From DATKZB01 sp035528235 (GTDB lineage: Bacteria > Planctomycetota > Phycisphaerae > FEN-1346), in contig DATKZB010000284.1 in NCBI GenBank assembly GCA_035528235.1, positions 1 through 15,090 of the forward strand: a stretch of 15,090 nucleotides of DNA, read 5' to 3'. The translations under genes were made by a program, and so were the position numbers. Below, piece after piece: positions 8,134-13,983 of the stretch (its first letter is position 1; each line of letters begins with the position of its first letter). A model generated the notes under the pieces. It did not search any database, was not told the DNA's origin, and saw only the letters and a program-made list of their open reading frames with translations.

Positions 8134-8733
8134 GTGGGCGAATCCGCAGACCATTCGGGCTCACCATCGTTTGCCTCCAGCCCCCGAGACCGCCGTCTCC
8201 TCTGGTTCCTCATCGTCCTCTGCTGGCTGGCCATCGGCCTGTGGTCGGTCTACATGCTGCGCGGACGCATGGCGCCCCGGTACCCCTGGCCCGACCCTGT
8301 GCCCGACGGGTCGTACCACACGGTCGAGGAGGTCCTCGGGCCGGTCACGCTCCGGCTGTCGAGGCTCGGGGTGGTCCGCCTGGCCGGCGTGGCCGACCCG
8401 CAGGAACCGGCCGACCGCCAGCGCGCCGCGACGTTCCTCAGGCAGCTGCTGCTGGCCGGCACGGCCGTGTACGTCGAGTTGGAGCCGCGGTCGAAGCGCG
8501 AGCCCGACGCGCCGGTCCCGGTTTCGATCTACCTGCCGCCCTCGGACGATGACCGCGCAGCACCGTTCCCGTACGCCGACGCGCGGCTGGTGGCCGAGGT
8601 ACTGGTCCAGCAGGGCCTCGCGCGCGTCGACACCGAGCGGCTCTACCGCTACCGCGCCGAACTCGAGTTCCAGGAGGACGACGCGCGCCGTCACGGCCGC
8701 GGTCTGTGGAGCATTTTGCATCCACCGCTGTAG
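8134..8733 (+). CDS. Membrane-anchored staphylococcal-nuclease-like protein, likely inactive
   Basis: A 199-residue protein with an N-terminal signal anchor (hydrophobic 22-42) and a probable SNase (thermonuclease-like) fold at about 60-193. Family-like features are VRLAGVADPQEP (81-92), an Ala-rich helix with LRQLLLAG, a segment LVAEVLVQQGLARV, and the closing EDDARRHGRGLW. The DGD motif is replaced by LGP, and the arginine of the usual YGR-LA strand is missing (IYLPP at 132-136). Only equivalents of SNase Arg35 (Arg82) and perhaps Glu43 (Glu91) remain, so nuclease activity is doubtful. GTG 8134, 8 nt after apgM, is the only start I see that keeps the anchor; it has no clear ribosome binding site. 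The stop codon lies inside a palindromic repeat. Confidence 0.62.
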   Translation: MGESADHSGSPSFASSPRDRRLLWFLIVLCWLAIGLWSVYMLRGRMAPRYPWPDPVPDGSYHTVEEVLGPVTLRLSRLGVVRLAGVADPQEPADRQRAATFLRQLLLAGTAVYVELEPRSKREPDAPVPVSIYLPPSDDDRAAPFPYADARLVAEVLVQQGLARVDTERLYRYRAELEFQEDDARRHGRGLWSILHPPL

Positions 8734-8848
8734 CGCGGGGGTTTATCCCCCGCGGTCATGGGGCTTAGGACATGTGGCGCGGGGGGTAAACCCCCGCGCT
8801 ACAAGTCATGCTCCGATGGCTGGTTGCAATTCACGATGCAAAATGCTC
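8709..8848. repeat. Fold-back element with 14-bp perfect terminal inverted repeats
   Basis: GAGCATTTTGCATC at 8709-8722 is matched exactly by its reverse complement at 8835-8848. Between them is a second perfect 17-bp inverted repeat (TGTAGCGCGGGGGTTTA at 8729-8745 and its reverse complement at 8787-8803) that forms two hairpins. The left end overlaps the last codons and stop of the SNase-like gene. This nested symmetry suggests a small non-autonomous mobile element or a REP doublet with captured flank. No transposase is present in the window. Confidence 0.65.
8730..8802. repeat. REP-like doublet (two inverted GC hairpins with GTAG heads)
   Basis: Hairpin 1 is CGCGGGGG (8734-8741), loop TTTAT, CCCCCGCG (8747-8754). 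Hairpin 2 pairs 8777-8785 with 8791-8799 around a 5-nt loop. Each is preceded, on its own strand, by GTAG, the head tetranucleotide known from REP elements spread by RAYT transposases. The two copies point outward as in a BIME. In RNA either hairpin could act as a transcription barrier between the hom operon and ftrB; there is no U-tract. Confidence 0.65.
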
Positions 8849-8881
8849 TGTGGGCCACGGACTGACCCCTGCCCTTTTCGG

Positions 8882-8911
8882 TTGACCGCATCGAAGGCCA
8901 CGGCCTATAAT
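8882..8911 (+). promoter_or_regulatory. Strong sigma70-type promoter of ftrB-trx
   Basis: TTGACC (8882-8887), an 18-bp spacer, then a perfect TATAAT (8906-8911). Initiation would fall near 8918. That is downstream of an in-frame ATG at 8914, so translation should begin at ATG 8956 instead. Confidence 0.75.
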
Positions 8912-8955
8912 CGATGCACGAGAGCGATTCCGGGTTACGCCTGCGAGATTCCGCG

Positions 8956-9264
8956 ATGCCAGAGAACAGCGACAAGCCGGACGAGGAGGCCCTGCGTCGA
9001 GAGATTGTGCAGCGAGTCGAGAAGCACGACGCCGAGTCGCCGTATCGGCTGAACCCCGACGAGCGGGTGGTCGCCGCGCTCATCAAGGGACTCGTCCGCC
9101 GCAAGGTCCAGTTCGGCGACTACTACTGCCCGTGCCGCGTCGTCACGGGCGATGCCGACGTCGACCGCCGCAACGTCTGCCCGTGCGAGACGCACGGCCA
9201 GGAGATTGCCGAGACCGGCAAGTGCCATTGCGGCCTGTTCGTCGGCGACCGCAAGCAGGGGTAA
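8956..9264 (+). CDS. ftrB: Ferredoxin:thioredoxin reductase, catalytic (beta) subunit
   Basis: A 102-residue protein with the three hallmark cysteine pairs CPC (58, 60), CPC (75, 77) and CHC (90, 92). In the family these hold a [4Fe-4S] cluster next to the redox-active disulfide that passes electrons from reduced ferredoxin to thioredoxin. The spacing (14 and 12 residues between pairs) differs somewhat from the plant enzyme. No variable (FtrA) subunit is nearby, as in the FTR-like enzymes of anaerobes and archaea. The start at 8956 is preferred because the promoter's -10 box ends just before the alternative ATG 8914; its ribosome binding site is weak. Thioredoxin follows 95 nt downstream on the same strand, its likely partner. 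Cytoplasmic. Confidence 0.9.
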   Translation: MPENSDKPDEEALRREIVQRVEKHDAESPYRLNPDERVVAALIKGLVRRKVQFGDYYCPCRVVTGDADVDRRNVCPCETHGQEIAETGKCHCGLFVGDRKQG

Positions 9265-9359
9265 GACCGCGGCTCGCGTGCGGGCGCTATGGCCGCGCGG
9301 CAGCCCGCCCGCCGCAAGGGAACCTTGAAGACACGCGTGGTCCGGAACGGAGACAACCG

Positions 9360-9689
9360 ATGGCTGACGGGGCGCTGGAACTGACGGATGCGAACTTCGC
9401 CGCCGAGGTCGAGAAGACCAAGGGCGTCTGCCTGGTCGACGTCTGGGCCGAGTGGTGTGCGCCGTGCCAGATGATGAAGCCCATCGTCGAGGAACTCGCC
9501 GCCGAGTATCAGGGCAAGGCCAAGATCGGCAAACTCGATTCCGACGCCAACCGCAACACCGCCGCCAAGTTCAGCATCTCGGCCATCCCGTCGCTCATCC
9601 TGCTCAAGGACGGCAAGGAAGTGAAACGCTTCGTCGGCGTCACGGCCAAGGACACGCTGAAAGCGGCCATCGACGCGGCCCTGGCCTGA
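9360..9689 (+). CDS. trxA: Thioredoxin
   Basis: A 109-residue single-domain thioredoxin. The active site is WCAPC (Trp32, Cys33, Cys36), with Ala in place of the usual Gly. The buried acidic position (VDVWAEW) and the cis-proline (AIPS, Pro77) are present, followed by FVGVTAKDTL in the last strand and helix. GGAG lies 7 nt before ATG 9360. It reduces protein disulfides in the cytoplasm. The preceding ftrB suggests it is reduced by ferredoxin rather than only by NADPH-thioredoxin reductase, which is not in the window. It converges with the gltA/nfnB gene, the stops being 23 nt apart with no clear terminator between. Confidence 0.97.
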   Translation: MADGALELTDANFAAEVEKTKGVCLVDVWAEWCAPCQMMKPIVEELAAEYQGKAKIGKLDSDANRNTAAKFSISAIPSLILLKDGKEVKRFVGVTAKDTLKAAIDAALA

Positions 9690-9712
9690 GCAACCGCAAG
9701 ACCCGCAGCGCG

Positions 9713-11176
9713 TTACACCTCGCCGTCGCCCGGCACGGAGCAGGCGTCCATCTGCCAGGGGCGCGGTTCGGGTGAGCGCAGGTAGGCGTCGATGTCGCGT
9801 GCGGCCGCCTGGCCGGCGCCCATCGCGCTAATGACCGTGGCGGCGCCGGTCACGATGTCGCCGCCGGCCCAGACGCGCGGCTTGGTGGTGCGGCCGGTGT
9901 GCTCGTCGGCCACGATGGTGCCCCAGCGGGTCGTCTCAAGGTCGGGGGTCGATTGCGGCACGATGGGGTTCGGCCGGTTGCCGATGGCCACCACGACCGT
10001 GTCGACGTCGAAGACGAATTCGCTCCCCTCGATGGGCACCGGCCGGCGGCGGCCCGAGACGTCGGGCTCGCCCAGTTCCATGCGCAGGCACTCCATGCCC
10101 GTCACCCACCCCTTCTCGTCGCCCAGGATGCGGGTCGGATTGGTCAGCAGGTTGAACCGGATGCCCTCTTCCTCGGCGTGATGGACTTCGGCGGCGCGGG
10201 CGGGCATCTCGGTCAGGCTGCGACGGTAGATGATGTACACCGCCTCGGCGCCCAGCCTGAGGGCCGTCCGGGCCGAGTCCATCGCCACGTTGCCCCCGCC
10301 GACGACCGCCACGCGCTTCAACCGCAGGATGGGCGTATCGGCCCGCTCGCGGTCGTACGCCCGCATCAGGTTCGTCCGGGTCAGGTACTCGTTGGCGCTG
10401 TAGACGCCCAGGAAGTCTTCGCCCGGGACGTTCAGAAACATCGGCGCCCCCGCCCCCACGCCGATGAACACGGCGTCGCAGGTGCCGAGCAACTCGTCGA
10501 CGGTCTGGAGTTTGCCGACGACGGCGTTCGTGACCATCTCGACGCCCCGCGCCGCCAGCCGGTTCACTTCGTCCTGCACGATCCGCTTGGGCAGGCGGAA
10601 CTCCGGGATGCCGTAGACCAGCACGCCGCCCGTCTTGTGGAACGCCTCGAAGACCGTCACGGCGTGGCCGCGACCGACCAGTTCGCCGGCGCACGTCAGG
10701 CCCGCCGGGCCGGACCCGACGACGGCGACGCGCCGGCCCGTGGCCTCGGGCACCGGCGGCAAGGGGCAACTGCCGCGCGCCCGCTTCCAGTCGGCGGCGA
10801 AGCGTTCGAGGTTGCCGATGGCCAGCGGGTCGCCCTTCTTGCCCAGCACGCACCGGACCTCGCACTGGGTCTCTTGCGGGCACACCCGGCCGCAGACCGC
10901 CGGCAGGGCGTTGACCAGCAGAATACGGTCGGCGGCCTCCTCAAACTTCCCTTCGACGATAAGCCGCACGAAGGCCGGGATGTCGATGCCCACCGGGCAC
11001 CCGGCGACGCACTGCGGTTTCTTGCACACCAGGCACCGGCCGGCCTCGGCCTGGGCCTCCTGGGGCGTGTAGCCCAGGGGCACCTCGTCGAAGTCGGCGG
11101 CGCGGTCGCGGGGCGGGCGCTCCGCCATCGGCACACGCGGCTTGCGGCTCTTGGCTTCGCCCTTTGGGGTCGGCAT
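9713..11176 (-). CDS. gltA: NADPH-dependent glutamate synthase small-subunit homolog / Nfn large subunit
   Basis: A 487-residue flavoprotein of the GltA/NfnB/SudA type. The N-terminal iron-sulfur region has Cys48, 51, 56, 60 and Cys95, 99, 105, 109, enough for two [4Fe-4S] clusters. The FAD site is GSGPAG (154-159), the NAD(P)H site is GGGNVA (293-298) with a YRR following, and the C-terminal FAD motif is WAGGDIVTGAATVI. No gltB (GOGAT large subunit) is near, so glutamate synthase activity is unlikely. With nfnA directly upstream (54-nt gap) it should form NADH-dependent reduced ferredoxin:NADP+ oxidoreductase, which interconverts ferredoxin, NADH and NADPH electrons by bifurcation. The start MPTPKGEAKSRKPRVPM resembles relatives; the Shine-Dalgarno is poor, and coupling to nfnA is possible. 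Confidence 0.93.
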   Translation of the reverse strand: MPTPKGEAKSRKPRVPMAERPPRDRAADFDEVPLGYTPQEAQAEAGRCLVCKKPQCVAGCPVGIDIPAFVRLIVEGKFEEAADRILLVNALPAVCGRVCPQETQCEVRCVLGKKGDPLAIGNLERFAADWKRARGSCPLPPVPEATGRRVAVVGSGPAGLTCAGELVGRGHAVTVFEAFHKTGGVLVYGIPEFRLPKRIVQDEVNRLAARGVEMVTNAVVGKLQTVDELLGTCDAVFIGVGAGAPMFLNVPGEDFLGVYSANEYLTRTNLMRAYDRERADTPILRLKRVAVVGGGNVAMDSARTALRLGAEAVYIIYRRSLTEMPARAAEVHHAEEEGIRFNLLTNPTRILGDEKGWVTGMECLRMELGEPDVSGRRRPVPIEGSEFVFDVDTVVVAIGNRPNPIVPQSTPDLETTRWGTIVADEHTGRTTKPRVWAGGDIVTGAATVISAMGAGQAAARDIDAYLRSPEPRPWQMDACSVPGDGEV

Positions 11177-11201
11177 GGTGCCGGGCTTTCGCTTTCCTGA
11201 T

Positions 11202-11220
11202 GCCGGGCTTCGCGCCCGGC
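11202..11220. other. Hairpin between nfnA and gltA/nfnB
   Basis: GCCGGGC (11202-11208) pairs with GCCCGGC (11214-11220) around a 5-nt loop, in the 54-nt gap between the two nfn genes. A second GCCGGGCTTTCG copy lies at about 11180-11191. It could tune relative expression of the two subunits, or be a repeat; nothing decides. Confidence 0.4.
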
Positions 11221-11230
11221 GGTTCCCTGG

Positions 11231-12070
11231 TTACGGGCGATCGAGACCGATGCGGCACGACTCGTGGTCGCGCCGCTCCTTGTCGCGGTACGTGCCAAGG
11301 CGGCGGGACAGCGACGCGAAGTCGACCTGGTGCCCGTCGAACTCCGGCCCGTCGACGCACGCGAATTTGACCTGGCCCCCGACGATGACGCGGCACCCGC
11401 CGCACATGCCCGTGCCGTCGACCATGATGGGGTTCAGGCTGACGACCGTCGGCAGGCCGACGCCGCGCGTCACCTCGCACACGGCCCGCATCATCGGCAC
11501 GGGCCCGATGGCCCAGGCCTTCTCGAACGTCGTCCCCGTCGCAAGCAGATCGTCCTGGATGACGTCGGTCACGAAGCCGCGCCGACCGTACGAGCCGTCG
11601 TCGGTAGCCACGAGCACCTGGTCGGCAAAGGCCCGGAACTCGTCTTCCAGGATCATCAGGTCCTTCGACCGCGCGCCGATGACGGCGACGACCTCGTTGC
11701 CCGCGCCCTTCAACGCCTTGGCAATCGGATACAGCGGCGCGGCCCCGATGCCGCCGCCCACGCACAGGACGCGACCGTAGCGCTCGATTTCCGTGGGCAT
11801 CCCCAGCGGTCCGACCAGGTCCAGGACGGCGTCGCCCTCGTTCAGCGCGGCCAGCAGAGTCGTCGACTTGCCGACGACGGCAAAGATGAGCGCGATGGTG
11901 CCGGCCGCCGGGTCGCTGTCGGCTATGGTCAGGGGGAACCGCTCGCCGTCCTCCGACACCCGCAGGATGACGAACTGCCCCGGCCGCGCCTTACGGGCCA
12001 CGCCTGGATGGACGACGTCCATCCGGTACACGTCGGGTCCCAGTTGTCGCTTGGCCACAATGTCGTTCAT
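11231..12070 (-). CDS. nfnA: Nfn small subunit (ferredoxin-NADP reductase alpha / SudB-like FAD/NAD-binding protein)
   Basis: A 279-residue protein of the PyrK/NfnA/SudB group. A ferredoxin-reductase-type FAD domain (about 1-98, RFPLTIAD at 44-51) is followed by an NAD-binding domain (VGGGIGAAPLYPIA at 104-117). A C-terminal [2Fe-2S] site has Cys223, Cys226 and Cys238 with Asp218 nearby; in Thermotoga NfnA an aspartate replaces the fourth cysteine. The ending FDGHQVDF-RL-YRDKE is typical. It pairs with the downstream large subunit in electron bifurcation between NADH, ferredoxin and NADP. ATG 12070 is preferred; TTG 12079 is possible because GGAGG lies 4 nt before TTG and 13 nt before ATG. 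A promoter is visible at 12105-12133. Confidence 0.92.
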   Translation of the reverse strand: MNDIVAKRQLGPDVYRMDVVHPGVARKARPGQFVILRVSEDGERFPLTIADSDPAAGTIALIFAVVGKSTTLLAALNEGDAVLDLVGPLGMPTEIERYGRVLCVGGGIGAAPLYPIAKALKGAGNEVVAVIGARSKDLMILEDEFRAFADQVLVATDDGSYGRRGFVTDVIQDDLLATGTTFEKAWAIGPVPMMRAVCEVTRGVGLPTVVSLNPIMVDGTGMCGGCRVIVGGQVKFACVDGPEFDGHQVDFASLSRRLGTYRDKERRDHESCRIGLDRP

Positions 12071-12104
12071 TCCCGCCAACCTGCCTCCCCCCTAAGACCA
12101 TCGA

Positions 12105-12133
12105 AGTCTAGTCGGGCCGCCCCACCGCGTCAA
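12105..12133 (-). promoter_or_regulatory. Promoter of nfnA-gltA
   Basis: On the minus strand TTGACG (12133-12128) is followed after 17 bp by TAGACT (12110-12105), a good sigma70-type match. Initiation is expected near 12098, giving a leader of about 28 nt that contains GGGGGGAGG. Confidence 0.62.
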
Positions 12134-12171
12134 CCGACTTGCTTGGCAAAAGACGCGTAAGGCCCGTGGCG

Positions 12172-12299
12172 CTAATCCTACAACGCAACTTCGCTACTTT
12201 AGCCCGCCTGGCGGCCTTCCTAGGCCGCCAGGAACATGCGTCCGGCCCGATCGCGGCGGCCTGGGAAGGCCGCCGCGCGACAAGTTGTGTTGGACTAAT
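12172..12299. repeat. Palindromic fold-back element between nfnA and gdhA
   Basis: Hairpin A pairs CCTGGCGGCC (12207-12216) with GGCCGCCAGG (12223-12232), loop TTCCTA. Hairpin B pairs CGCGGCGGCC (12252-12261) with GGCCGCCGCG (12268-12277), loop TGGGAA. B is an inverted copy of A's core with a near-complementary loop. The outer ends are also imperfect inverted repeats: CTAATCC-CAACTT from 12172 matches the reverse complement of AAGTTGTGTTGGACTAA (12282-12298). It fills the middle of the 457-bp gene-free stretch 12071-12527; the rest of that stretch holds the nfn promoter (left) and the gdhA control region (right). Confidence 0.62.
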
Positions 12300-12392
12300 G
12301 CCTTGCGGCCAACGCATTATGGCCCTTTCTTCGGCTGCGGGGCCTTATACGGCAGCACTATGCCTATTGTGTGGGTCAAATGCAAGATAATA

Positions 12393-12418
12393 CCGGAAAT
12401 TCCCCTTGCTATTTCCGG
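12393..12418. promoter_or_regulatory. Candidate operator: 8-bp perfect inverted repeat upstream of gdhA
   Basis: CCGGAAAT (12393-12400), a 10-bp spacer, then ATTTCCGG (12411-12418). The half-sites contain GGAA and TTCC, the bases known in methanococcal NrpR operators (GGAA-N6-TTCC), though the spacing here is 14. The right half begins at the last base of the putative -35 box and fills the start of the spacer, a position suited to repression. An NrpR-like regulator is encoded just downstream of gdhA. Binding is inferred. Confidence 0.55.
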
Positions 12419-12433
12419 CCAGCATGCTATCAT
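12406..12433 (+). promoter_or_regulatory. Putative gdhA promoter
   Basis: TTGCTA (12406-12411), a 16-bp spacer, then TATCAT (12428-12433), one base from TATAAT. Initiation near 12440 gives a leader of about 88 nt. The leader contains two small hairpins (12447-12465 and 12467-12483, the latter CGCGCC-ACAAA-GGCGCG) before the ribosome binding site. Confidence 0.5.
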
Positions 12434-12527
12434 TGGAGCGTTGGTTCTGCCCCAGCAGGCGGCAGCCGCGCCACAAAGGCGCGAACAGACCAGGCCTTTG
12501 GACTATTTGGGCAGAAGGAGACCTACC

Positions 12528-13868
12528 ATGTCGCAGGCGTTCGTTGACCATGTCATGGAACGGGTGGTGGCCCGCAACCCCGGCGAGAGCGAGTTTCACC
12601 AGGCGGTGAGCGAGGTGGCGGAGTCGGTCAGCCCGGTCATCGACAAGCACCCGGAGCTCGCGAAGATGAAAATCTTCGAGCGCCTCGTCGAACCCGACCG
12701 CCAGATCATCTTCCGTGTCCCCTGGATGGACGACAACGGCGAGGTCCAGGTCAACCGGGGGTTCCGGGTCGAGTTCTCGAACGCCATCGGACCGTACAAG
12801 GGCGGCCTGCGGTTCCACCCGTCGGTGTACCTGGGCATCATCAAGTTCCTGGGGTTCGAGCAGATCTTCAAGAACGCCCTGACGACCATGCCCATCGGCG
12901 GCGGCAAGGGCGGCAGCGACTTCAACCCCAAGGGCAAGTCCGACAACGAGGTCATGCGCTTCTGTCAGGCCTTCATGCGCGAACTCTTCCGCCACATCGG
13001 TCCCGACGTCGACGTGCCCGCCGGCGACATCGGCGTCGGCGGACGCGAGATCGGTTACCTGTTCGGCTACTACAAGAAGCTCACCAACACCTACACCGGC
13101 GTCCTGACCGGCAAGGGTTTGGAATGGGGCGGCTCGCTGGCCCGCACCGAGGCCACCGGCTTCGGCCTGGTGTACTTCGTCAGCCGCATGCTCAAGGACG
13201 CCGGCAAGGACTGGAAGGGCCTCAACGTCACCGTCTCCGGCTCGGGCAACGTGGCCATTTACGCCGCCCAGAAGATCCAGCAACTCGGCGGGCGCGTCGT
13301 GGCCATGTCCGACTCCAACGGCTACATCGTCGACGAGAAGGGCATCAACCTCCAGACCGTCAAGCGGATCAAAGAGGTCGAGCGCGGTCGCATCAAGGAG
13401 TATACTCAGGAACACGCCTCGGCCAAGTACCACGACGGGTGCAACGGCATCTGGACGGTGCCGTGCGACGTGGCCCTGCCGTCGGCCACGCAGAACGAGA
13501 TCGACGAGCCGTCGGCCAAGACGCTCGTCGAGAACCGCTGCATCGCCGTGGGCGAGGGCGCCAACATGCCGTCCACCCCCGAGGCCATCGCGGTCTTCCA
13601 GGCTTCCGGCGTCCGCTTCGGCCCGGCCAAGGCCGCCAACGCCGGCGGCGTGGCCACCAGCGCCCTGGAGATGTGCCAGAACTCCATGCGGCTGTCCTGG
13701 ACGTTCGACGAGGTCGATAACCGCCTCAAGATCATCATGAACTCCATCTACGACCAGTGCATGGAGGCCTCCGAGGCGTACGCCACCAAGGGCGACCTCG
13801 TGGCCGGCGCCAACATCGGCGGGTTTCTGAAGGTCGCCAAGGCCATGGCGGCCCAGGGTCTCGTGTAG
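12528..13868 (+). CDS. gdhA: NADP-type glutamate dehydrogenase
   Basis: A 446-residue enzyme matching the usual ~447-residue bacterial hexameric GDH. It aminates 2-oxoglutarate with ammonium and NADPH to give glutamate. Key parts are KGGLRFHPSV (91-100, substrate Lys91), the catalytic signature IGGGKGGSDFNPKGKSD (Lys127), PAGDIGVGGREIGY (Asp167), and a Rossmann motif SGSGNVAIYAA with SDSNG after the second strand, consistent with NADP preference. AAGGAG lies 8 nt before ATG 12528; MSQAFVDHVMERV is a normal opening. Neighbours suggest NADPH from Nfn and control by the downstream NrpR-like protein through the inverted repeat at 12393-12418. Cytoplasmic. Confidence 0.98.
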   Translation: MSQAFVDHVMERVVARNPGESEFHQAVSEVAESVSPVIDKHPELAKMKIFERLVEPDRQIIFRVPWMDDNGEVQVNRGFRVEFSNAIGPYKGGLRFHPSVYLGIIKFLGFEQIFKNALTTMPIGGGKGGSDFNPKGKSDNEVMRFCQAFMRELFRHIGPDVDVPAGDIGVGGREIGYLFGYYKKLTNTYTGVLTGKGLEWGGSLARTEATGFGLVYFVSRMLKDAGKDWKGLNVTVSGSGNVAIYAAQKIQQLGGRVVAMSDSNGYIVDEKGINLQTVKRIKEVERGRIKEYTQEHASAKYHDGCNGIWTVPCDVALPSATQNEIDEPSAKTLVENRCIAVGEGANMPSTPEAIAVFQASGVRFGPAKAANAGGVATSALEMCQNSMRLSWTFDEVDNRLKIIMNSIYDQCMEASEAYATKGDLVAGANIGGFLKVAKAMAAQGLV

Positions 13869-13895
13869 GCCCCGCTCGATTTCCGAATAGGTATC

Positions 13896-13923
13896 GCGCG
13901 GCGGGTACGGGGACCCGCCGCGC
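13896..13923. terminator. GC-rich hairpin after gdhA (terminator-like or REP-like)
   Basis: GCGCGGCGGGT (13896-13906) pairs perfectly with ACCCGCCGCGC (13913-13923) around a 6-nt loop, 28 nt after the gdhA stop. There is no U-tract, so classic intrinsic termination is uncertain. The flanks (TATC before, TGCA after) make it resemble the heads of the other palindromes in this window. It lies between gdhA and nrpR. Confidence 0.45.
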
Positions 13924-13983
13924 TGCACGTATAAGCGACCGCCCGGTCGACGGACATGGACGGGCAACGGCCCGGAGGCACTT

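Noticed and set aside
8730..8802. CRISPR-like repeats
   Set aside because: Only two inverted hairpins, with no regular direct repeats and spacers and no cas genes.
8914..8955. N-terminal extension of ftrB from ATG 8914
   Set aside because: The ATG lies 3 bp after the TATAAT box and ahead of the expected transcript start; the added residues are not family-like.
9713..11176. True glutamate synthase small subunit, or citrate synthase because of the symbol gltA
   Set aside because: No GOGAT large subunit nearby, and nfnA is directly upstream. The sequence is a flavin/Fe-S protein, not a citrate synthase.
9899..11200. A 433-codon plus-strand frame opposite gltA/nfnB
   Set aside because: Composition is His/Arg/Gln/Asp-rich without motifs; the opposite strand carries intact Fe-S, FAD and NAD(P) sites.
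12315..12340. Sigma54-type promoter upstream of gdhA (ATGGCCCTTTCTTCGGCTGC region)
   Set aside because: The GG and GC elements are not 10 bp apart, so the -24/-12 spacing rule fails.
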